From Gammaproteobacteria bacterium (GTDB taxonomy: Bacteria; Pseudomonadota; Gammaproteobacteria; Steroidobacterales; GCA-2729495): a DNA stretch of 30,768 nt. This document shows positions 24,859 through 30,768 of the stretch, piece by piece. The notes under the pieces are model-generated. The model was not told the origin of the DNA. It did no database searches and worked only from the letters and a program-made list of their open reading frames with translations. A program made the position numbers and the translations under genes. Position 1 is the first letter of the stretch. Each line of letters opens with the position of its first letter. The DNA lies in assembly GCA_030429685.1 (NCBI GenBank), contig JAUIEY010000002.1:1-30768 (forward strand). The letters run 5' to 3'.

Positions 24859-25537
24859 GAGCGACGAAATCGTACTTTCCGCTACGGGACTGGGCAAACA
24901 GGTTAGCAGTCCCGAAGGCACACTGACCATACTTGAGAACATTAACCTGCAGGTAAGTTCCGGCGAGGTGGTGGCTCTGGTGGGTCCGTCGGGTGCCGGC
25001 AAAACCACATTGCTGGCGTTGCTGGCAGGTCTGGACCACCCCACCAGCGGCAGTGTGGAATTATGCGGTTCACGATTGGAAGAGCTCGATGAAGACGGTC
25101 GCGCGCAGGTGCGCGGTCGCGACGTGGGATTTGTGTTTCAGTCCTTTCATCTGGTGCCGTCGCTGACGGCGCTGGAAAACGTGATGCTGCCGCTGGAACT
25201 GGCGGAAGCGGACAACGCGGCCCAGCGGGCGCGTGAAGCACTGGAAAGTGTCGGCCTGGGTTCACGCACCGGACATTATCCGCGGCAGTTGTCGGGAGGT
25301 GAAAAACAGCGCGTTGCCATCGCGCGGGCTTTTGTCAGCAATCCGGCAGTTTTATTCGCCGATGAACCCACCGGCAACCTGGATACCGCCAGCGGCGACC
25401 GGGTCAGCGAATTGCTGTTTAACCTGAACAAGCAATCCGGCACTACCCTGATACTGGTGACACACGATAAAGAACTGGCAGCACGATGCGACCGGGTGCT
25501 TGAGCTCGAGGCCGGCCGGATGCTGAACCGGTCATGA
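24857..25537 (+). CDS. ybbA: ABC transporter ATP-binding protein, YbbA/LolD-like
   Basis: A 226-residue ATPase subunit of the MacB/LolD-like type; with the following permease it forms a YbbA-YbbP complex of uncertain substrate, usually described as acting mechanically on envelope components rather than importing a nutrient. Walker A is GPSGAGKTT (43-51), the Q-loop glutamine is Q95 (FVFQSFHLVPSLTALENV), the signature LSGGEKQR is at 145-152, Walker B LFADE at 166-170, and the switch His is H203 (VTHDKEL). The start ATG 24857 shares CATG with tesA; no ribosome binding site is obvious. It overlaps ybbP by four bases (ATGA). Confidence 0.94.
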   Translation: MSDEIVLSATGLGKQVSSPEGTLTILENINLQVSSGEVVALVGPSGAGKTTLLALLAGLDHPTSGSVELCGSRLEELDEDGRAQVRGRDVGFVFQSFHLVPSLTALENVMLPLELAEADNAAQRAREALESVGLGSRTGHYPRQLSGGEKQRVAIARAFVSNPAVLFADEPTGNLDTASGDRVSELLFNLNKQSGTTLILVTHDKELAARCDRVLELEAGRMLNRS

Positions 25538-28023
25538 AGAGCCTGCGTTTCGCCATACGCAGCCTGGTGCGAGACCTGCGCGCGGGCGAACTGACGGTAT
25601 TGTTGTTTGCGATGATCATTGCGGTCACGTCGATGACCGCGGTGGGATTTTTCACGGATCGCGTCGGCCGTGCGATGCAGGCTCAGGCTGCCGAAACCCT
25701 TGCCGCCGATTTACTGATTCGCTCACCGGTTGAGATAGGCGACACTTACCTGCAGGCTGGCGCAGCCGCCGGAATGCGCACGGCGGCCACCGCCGAGTTT
25801 CCTACCGTGGCTATTGCCCCCGGCGGCCGCAGCCTGTCCATAGTGACGGCAGCCACTGAGGGCTACCCGCTGCGCGGCACGGTGCTGATTGCCGACAAAA
25901 TGTTTGGCGACAGTTACGCGGCTGACGGGGTGCCGGAGCCCGGTACTGCCTGGGCGGAAGCCGGCGTGATGGCGCGACTGGATGTGGATCTGGGCGATAC
26001 GATCAAGCTCGGCTCGGCTGAATTCCGGCTTACCAAAGTGCTGGAGTTTCGTCCCGATCAGGGCATGGGTTTCATGAGCCTGGCACCGGCGATCATTGTC
26101 AACGCAGCCGACGTGGCGGCTATGGATGTGATTCGGCCGGGCAGCCGGGTCACGCACAAGCAACTGTTTGCCGGTACTCCGGAACAAACCGCCGCATTCC
26201 GCGCCGCCTGGCAGGACCGGCTGCAGCCCGAAGAGCGTATCAGCAGCATCGAGGATGCCAGCGAGCAGATTGCCTCCGCGATTGAGAGGGCCAAGCGTTT
26301 TCTGACACTGGCATCGCTGGTGACGGTAATTCTTGCCGCGGTCGCAACTGCCATGGCGTCACGGCGCTATGCATTGCGTCATCTGGATACGGTTGCATTA
26401 TTAAAGAGTATGGGGGCCAGCCAGGCCTTTATTCAGCAAACCATGCTGGCGCAACTGGCACTGATTGTGCTCAGCACCGCAGCAATCGGTACGGCACTGG
26501 GTTTTGCCGGGCAAACGGTGCTGGCGGAGCTGTCGGCCCGGCTGACGCCGTTTACCTTGCCGGAACCATCGATGCAGGCGGCATTGCTCGGGTTGGTCAC
26601 GGCCGCCACGGTCGCCATTGGTTTTGCGCTGCCGCAACTGCTGCAGCTGCGCACCACGCCGCCGCTGCGTGTGCTGCGGCATGATCTGGCACCGCCGCAG
26701 CTGAGCACCGGCCTGCTGTATGGCGTCGCCATAGCGGCACTGGTGACGATGATCTGGTCCATCGTGCAGGAGCTCAAACTGCTGCTTTATATCGTCGGCG
26801 GCATGGCCGCAATGAGTCTGGTTGCGGTTGGTGCCGGCTGGGTGCTGGTGCGTGCGTTCACGCGATTCCGCGGCGCCGGCGGTGTGGCCTGGCGCTATGG
26901 TCTGGCAAATATCTCGCGGCGCGGCCGTGAAAGCGTGGTGCAGGTGGTGGCTTTCGGCCTTGGCATCATGGTGCTGCTGTTGCTGACGGTGGTGCGCAAC
27001 GATGTGCTGCGCGACTGGGAACGCAGTCTGCCGGAAAACACCCCGAATTATTTTCTGCTCAATATAGAACCAGGTGACTGGGATGACATTGCCAGATTAT
27101 TTCAGCAGGAACTCGGCGCGGTGCCGGAGTTTCTGCCGCTGATCCGCGGGCGGATCACCGCTATCAACGGTACTTCTATCAACGATTACGAGTTCCCGTC
27201 GCAACAGGCAGAAAATTTCGTGCGCCGCGAGGCCAACCTGACCTGGACGCCCACACTGGCAGACAGCAACAAAATGGTTGCCGGTGAATGGTGGCCGGAA
27301 GGCTACGAGGGTGCGCTGCAGATATCGATAGAAGACCAGTTTGCGCGCAATATGGGCGTAGGTATCGGCGATACTCTGGAGTTTTCAGTGGGCGGCGAAA
27401 TTGTCACGGCGCCCATTGTCAGTACGCGACGCATCGCCTGGGACTCACTGCAGCCGAATTTCTATATTGTATTTTCACCCGGTGACGTGCGGCAGTTGCC
27501 GCAAACCTACCTGAGCAGCCTGTATATCGCCGATGAAAAAAGCGCAGTGTTGCGGACGTTGCTGCAACGCTATCCCGGAATCACTGTGTTTGATCTGCAG
27601 GTGATTCTGACCCAGGTGCGATCAATTATTGATCGCGCTTCCATGGCTGTGCAGTACGTGTTCCTGTTTACCTTGCTGGCCGGCGTGGTGGTGTTGCTGG
27701 CAGCAGTCCAGGTTACCCGTGACGAACGCCGCTTTGAAAGCGCTATCCTGCACACTCTCGGCGCCCGCCGCAGCCAGATACTCAAAGGCATAGCCGCGGA
27801 ATTTATCGCGCTGGGCGGGCTGGCCGGCTTTCTTGCGTCTCTTGGTGCCAGCGCAATTGGCTATCTGCTGGCACGCTTTGTGTTTGACCTGGCATTTGCA
27901 ATCGATCCGTTGTTGTGGATCACGGGCCTGCTTAGCGGCGCGTTGATCGTCGGTATTACCGGTACGCTGGCGACCCGCAAAGCCGTCAATGAACCGCCGG
28001 TGCGGGTACTGCGCAACGCCTGA
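25534..28023 (+). CDS. ybbP: FtsX-like ABC permease YbbP
   Basis: An 829-residue inner-membrane permease (E. coli YbbP 804). It starts with one membrane segment near residues 20-42 (TVLLFAMIIAVTSMTAVGFF), a large periplasmic domain, then an FtsX block of three segments (about 255-370), further hydrophobic segments near 395-450 and 475-490, a second periplasmic domain with the HHH-free MacB-like fold (about 495-690), and a last FtsX block of three segments to the C-terminus. It ends in EPPVRVLRNA, the usual FtsX-type ending (as in TPPLRVLR at the end of the first block). Its start overlaps ybbA, so the two are translated together. It converges with the next gene, stop to stop. Confidence 0.93.
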   Translation: MKSLRFAIRSLVRDLRAGELTVLLFAMIIAVTSMTAVGFFTDRVGRAMQAQAAETLAADLLIRSPVEIGDTYLQAGAAAGMRTAATAEFPTVAIAPGGRSLSIVTAATEGYPLRGTVLIADKMFGDSYAADGVPEPGTAWAEAGVMARLDVDLGDTIKLGSAEFRLTKVLEFRPDQGMGFMSLAPAIIVNAADVAAMDVIRPGSRVTHKQLFAGTPEQTAAFRAAWQDRLQPEERISSIEDASEQIASAIERAKRFLTLASLVTVILAAVATAMASRRYALRHLDTVALLKSMGASQAFIQQTMLAQLALIVLSTAAIGTALGFAGQTVLAELSARLTPFTLPEPSMQAALLGLVTAATVAIGFALPQLLQLRTTPPLRVLRHDLAPPQLSTGLLYGVAIAALVTMIWSIVQELKLLLYIVGGMAAMSLVAVGAGWVLVRAFTRFRGAGGVAWRYGLANISRRGRESVVQVVAFGLGIMVLLLLTVVRNDVLRDWERSLPENTPNYFLLNIEPGDWDDIARLFQQELGAVPEFLPLIRGRITAINGTSINDYEFPSQQAENFVRREANLTWTPTLADSNKMVAGEWWPEGYEGALQISIEDQFARNMGVGIGDTLEFSVGGEIVTAPIVSTRRIAWDSLQPNFYIVFSPGDVRQLPQTYLSSLYIADEKSAVLRTLLQRYPGITVFDLQVILTQVRSIIDRASMAVQYVFLFTLLAGVVVLLAAVQVTRDERRFESAILHTLGARRSQILKGIAAEFIALGGLAGFLASLGASAIGYLLARFVFDLAFAIDPLLWITGLLSGALIVGITGTLATRKAVNEPPVRVLRNA

Positions 28024-29016
28024 TCAGCACAGCCGGTTGCGCTGTTCGCCGTCACGAAATGCCTGGATATTCGCCAGAATCTGGTCCAGTGCGCGCTGGC
28101 GGGCTTCGCGGGCGCCCCATGCCATGTGCGGCGTGACGATTAAATTATCAGGTGGCTCGTCAGTCTGCAGATAGTCCAGTAACGGGTCGCCGTTAACCGG
28201 CGGTTCTTCTGCCAGCACATCAATGCCGGCGCCGCCGATCTGCCGGTTGCGCAACGCTTTCGCCAGCGCTGCCGTGTCCACCAAAGCGCCGCGTGCGGTA
28301 TTGATCAACAGCGCATGCGGTTGCATCAGCTGCAGTGCGGCTGCATCAATAATATGCCGGGTGTCTTCGGTCAGGGGACAGTGCAGGCTCACCACGTCTG
28401 CCTGTTGCAGCAGCTCCGGCAGTGGCAGACGGGGCGCGCTTTGTCCGCTCGCGCCCGGCGAATGTGACGATCGCCATGGCAGCCGCGCCGCAATAACGCG
28501 CATGCCGAAGGCCCGCGCTACTCCGGCCACGCCGCCGCCCAGCACCCCCAGCCCGATCAGGCCGAGGGTTTTGTCATGTAATTCGGTAAACGGCGGCTCG
28601 ACCACACAGAAATCGGCAGCCTGCTGCCAGGTGCCCGCGCGCACCTGCCGGCGATGGACATCAAGTTGCTGGGTCAAAGTGAGGATCATTGCAAACACAT
28701 GCTGCACCACCGATGGCGTGCAGTAGTCACGGATGTTTGCCACCGCAATACCCAACTCACGAGCCGCCTCGATATCAACGTTGTCGCTGCCGGTTGCGGC
28801 CAGACAGATCAGCTGCAGATGTGGTGCCTGCTCCAGGTCCGTGCGGCGCAAGCGGATTTTGTTCACCACCGCCACCTCGGCTTCAGCCAGCCGTCCGGCC
28901 AGTTGCTCGGCAGCTGTTTCTGACCAGAACTCAATGGCATCAAGCCCGTCTGACAGATGCCCGGTATTGAGATCAGCCGGGTGCAGCGAGGCAAAATCCA
29001 GAAAAACGGTACGCAT
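28024..29016 (-). CDS. D-2-hydroxyacid dehydrogenase (glycerate/hydroxypyruvate reductase type)
   Basis: A 330-residue member of the D-isomer 2-hydroxyacid dehydrogenase family, most like glycerate dehydrogenase/hydroxypyruvate reductase. The Rossmann motif is GLIGLGVLGGGVA at 152-164. The catalytic triad is R242 (NTARGALVD), E270 (DVLAEEPP) and H297 (TPHMAW). After the second beta strand (VIAARLPWRSS) there is no Asp but two Arg, which would suit NADPH as well as or better than NADH; this is inference. ATG 29016 matches the family start (MRTVFLDF), although the frame is open further upstream into ppc. It begins 18 bases after the ppc homologue and is probably co-transcribed with it. Confidence 0.88.
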   Translation of the reverse strand: MRTVFLDFASLHPADLNTGHLSDGLDAIEFWSETAAEQLAGRLAEAEVAVVNKIRLRRTDLEQAPHLQLICLAATGSDNVDIEAARELGIAVANIRDYCTPSVVQHVFAMILTLTQQLDVHRRQVRAGTWQQAADFCVVEPPFTELHDKTLGLIGLGVLGGGVAGVARAFGMRVIAARLPWRSSHSPGASGQSAPRLPLPELLQQADVVSLHCPLTEDTRHIIDAAALQLMQPHALLINTARGALVDTAALAKALRNRQIGGAGIDVLAEEPPVNGDPLLDYLQTDEPPDNLIVTPHMAWGAREARQRALDQILANIQAFRDGEQRNRLC

Positions 29017-29033
29017 GGCGGGCGGCCGCAGCG

Positions 29034-30768
29034 CTAACCGCTGGTCTGCAGGCCCCGGGAAATGCCGTTTACACTGGCGCGCAGTGCCGTAAACAGTTTG
29101 CCGTCCGGACGGCCGTCCTCGCGCCAGCGCCGCAGCAGGCTGACCTGCAGCAGACTCATGGGATCCACATAAGGATTGCGCAGCCGAATGGAACGCCGCA
29201 GGGTGTTGTTGGTTTCCAGCAGGGTTTTTTGTTCGCGCACTGTCAGCAGCGCGTCGACACAGCACTGGTATTCCGCTTCAATAACAGGAAAGTACCGGTC
29301 GTGCAGTTTTTCGCCGGCCAGTTGTGAGTAGTGCCTGGCAATGCCCGGATCGGCAATTGCCAGCGCCACCTCAATGTCATCAATGAGCCGGCCGAAAAAC
29401 GGCCATTGCGCCAGCATGGCCCGGATTTCCTCGGTGCCTATCTCTGCCATGCAGTCCTGCAGCCCGGTGCCGGTGCCGAACCATGCCGGCAGCAGGAAGC
29501 GCCCCTGTTCCCAGGCAAACGCCCATGGCGTGTTGCTGCGCTTGTCATCTGCCTGCATTGCGGCTGACGTGCTGGTGCGCATGTATTCGATGACGTCGAT
29601 CGGCGTAGCAAGCTGAAAATATTCGTCAAAGCCGGCATCGGCCAGGTCGGAAAAACACTGATCGGCAGTGCTGGCAAGCCTGCCCATGGCAACCGGCCAG
29701 TCAGGATCCGGTGCTTCATTGGGGCGCAGGCCGGCGGTCGCGGTGGCAACTGCGCTGAAAGCTTTTTCGAGCGTGCGCACGGCAATTCCCCGCACACCGT
29801 AGCGTTCGTTGACGGCTTCACCGTGTTCAGTTGCCCGCAGGTGACCGTGGGCTATGCCATCGGCCACGCCGCCCCGGCCCGACAGGCTGCCGCGGCCGTG
29901 AAAAAAAGTGTATTCAATACCAGCCTGATCAAAAATCCTGCTCAGCTCGGTGTGCGCGCGTTGCATATTCCAGCGCGAACCGGCCACGCTGCCATCGGCA
30001 GTGGCGTCCGAAATGCTCAGCATGACGGTCTGGTGCGAACCCTGTGCCTCGAGATTCCGGCGATAAAGCGGATGGGCCATCAACTCGGTTAGCAGGGCTG
30101 CAGCCTTGAGTAACTCGGTGTTGTTTTCGAAGCAGGGCACAAAGTCCAGCGGAATGGTGCCATCGCTGCGGTGAATATCGGCCCAGCGCGCCAGCAGCAT
30201 GGCCGCAAGAATATCGTCCACACCACCGCAGTGCCTTACCAGCAAGGAACCGATGGCCTGGGTGCCATGTTTGCGCCGGCAATAGGTGATCGCGCGGAAC
30301 ACTGCAAACAGGCGCTTGGCACTGTTGTCCGGTTCCACCACCGGGGACGCATTGACTTCCAGCATGGCCGCCAGGCGCCCGGCGCGTGTCTCGCGATCGA
30401 GTTGCAGCCAGTTGTCTTCGCCAAGGCAGTAGCCGACTACTGCCTGCAAATCCGTGGCGTCATGTCGCATATCCAGCGACAAAAAATGAAAGCCGAAGGT
30501 TTCAGCCCGACGTATCAGCCGCTTGACTGAAAACAGACCCGCATTGGCACCGCGCCGGCTGGCCAGACTGCGGCTGATGATGCGCAGATCATCAATAAAC
30601 TGTTGCGGATTCTCGTAAGCGAACGCCGCCTGATCGTAGGTAGCCTGCAGGCGCTGCGAAATCAGCCGCAGCAGCACCCGGTAGGGCATGTTCTTGTAGC
30701 GGTGTGGTGTGGAACCATGTATCGCCGGAAATTGCCGGGCGTATTGTTCGATACGTTCGGTAACGCTC
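29034..30768 (-). CDS. ppc: Phosphoenolpyruvate carboxylase homologue with altered active site, N-terminus outside the window
   Basis: About 578 C-terminal residues are visible; the frame is open through base 30768. PEP carboxylase makes oxaloacetate from PEP and bicarbonate. Family features are kept: SLDMRHDA (E. coli R396 region), CFENNTEL (metal-binding E506), a D543-like Asp in SISDA, FFHGRG with H579 and R581, R587, and the C-terminal SIRLRNPYVDP. Departures are marked: the segment equivalent to SDSAKD reads SDATAD, replacing the catalytic Lys546 with Ala; the loop GRGGSIGRGG reads GRGSLSGRGG; the LRAIPW arginine (R713) is Ser with Arg shifted one position; the RPAKR stretch is TSTSA; and the final MRNTG is LQTSG. 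The gene could be a divergent enzyme or a paralogue with another role. It lies upstream of a hydroxyacid dehydrogenase. Confidence 0.85.
   Translation of the reverse strand, partial: SVTERIEQYARQFPAIHGSTPHRYKNMPYRVLLRLISQRLQATYDQAAFAYENPQQFIDDLRIISRSLASRRGANAGLFSVKRLIRRAETFGFHFLSLDMRHDATDLQAVVGYCLGEDNWLQLDRETRAGRLAAMLEVNASPVVEPDNSAKRLFAVFRAITYCRRKHGTQAIGSLLVRHCGGVDDILAAMLLARWADIHRSDGTIPLDFVPCFENNTELLKAAALLTELMAHPLYRRNLEAQGSHQTVMLSISDATADGSVAGSRWNMQRAHTELSRIFDQAGIEYTFFHGRGSLSGRGGVADGIAHGHLRATEHGEAVNERYGVRGIAVRTLEKAFSAVATATAGLRPNEAPDPDWPVAMGRLASTADQCFSDLADAGFDEYFQLATPIDVIEYMRTSTSAAMQADDKRSNTPWAFAWEQGRFLLPAWFGTGTGLQDCMAEIGTEEIRAMLAQWPFFGRLIDDIEVALAIADPGIARHYSQLAGEKLHDRYFPVIEAEYQCCVDALLTVREQKTLLETNNTLRRSIRLRNPYVDPMSLLQVSLLRRWREDGRPDGKLFTALRASVNGISRGLQTSG

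Noticed and set aside
29900..29915. Run of seven T (coding strand) in the ppc homologue as a frameshift or pseudogene signal
   Set aside because: The frame reads through correctly with the conserved HGRG motif right after it; the run encodes Thr-Phe-Phe-His without disruption.

Overview
The window is ordinary-looking chromosomal DNA of a moderately GC-rich gammaproteobacterium. The evidence is gene order: gmk-rpoZ-spoT, yicC next to rph-rdgB-hemW, mrcA divergent from pilMNOPQ with aroK-aroB behind, and tesA divergent from ybbA-ybbP. I cannot name a genus. No tRNA, rRNA, insertion sequence, prophage or CRISPR array is visible. Coding density is high, and the first and last genes (spoT and a ppc homologue) run off the window edges.

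Layout. (1) Bases 1-4153, minus strand: yicC, gmk, rpoZ and spoT, a set covering RNA turnover, GMP phosphorylation, an RNA polymerase subunit and (p)ppGpp metabolism. The omega subunit has an unusually long Ala/Glu/Pro tail. (2) Bases 4253-7573, plus strand: a PP2C phosphatase, rph, rdgB and hemW, tightly packed. (3) Bases 7574-7953: a 380-bp intergenic region with an AT-rich stretch followed by a cluster of DnaA-box-like 9-mers, two of them perfect and convergent. (4) rpmE and gltA, the latter with a perfect TATAAT and a GC-rich leader able to fold in alternative ways. (5) Minus strand: a conserved uncharacterised protein with a possible nucleotidyltransferase-like core, then mrcA (PBP1A). 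(6) Bases 13295-20355, plus strand: pilM-N-O-P-Q, the type IV pilus alignment complex and secretin, followed by a 654-residue lipoprotein of tandem Ig-like domains and a strong intrinsic terminator. (7) aroK, aroB and a dGTPase-like gene; then, after a long inverted repeat, pyrF. (8) tesA (minus) and ybbA-ybbP (plus), whose start codons share the same CATG. (9) Minus strand: a phosphoenolpyruvate carboxylase homologue followed by a D-2-hydroxyacid dehydrogenase.

Most genes are core housekeeping. The items most worth a second look are the DnaA-box cluster between hemW and rpmE (candidate replication origin or DnaA-controlled region), the PEP carboxylase homologue with a replaced catalytic lysine and other active-site changes, the Ig-domain lipoprotein joined to the pilus operon, and the structured gltA leader. 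I did not find a clear new multi-gene defence or mobile system here.
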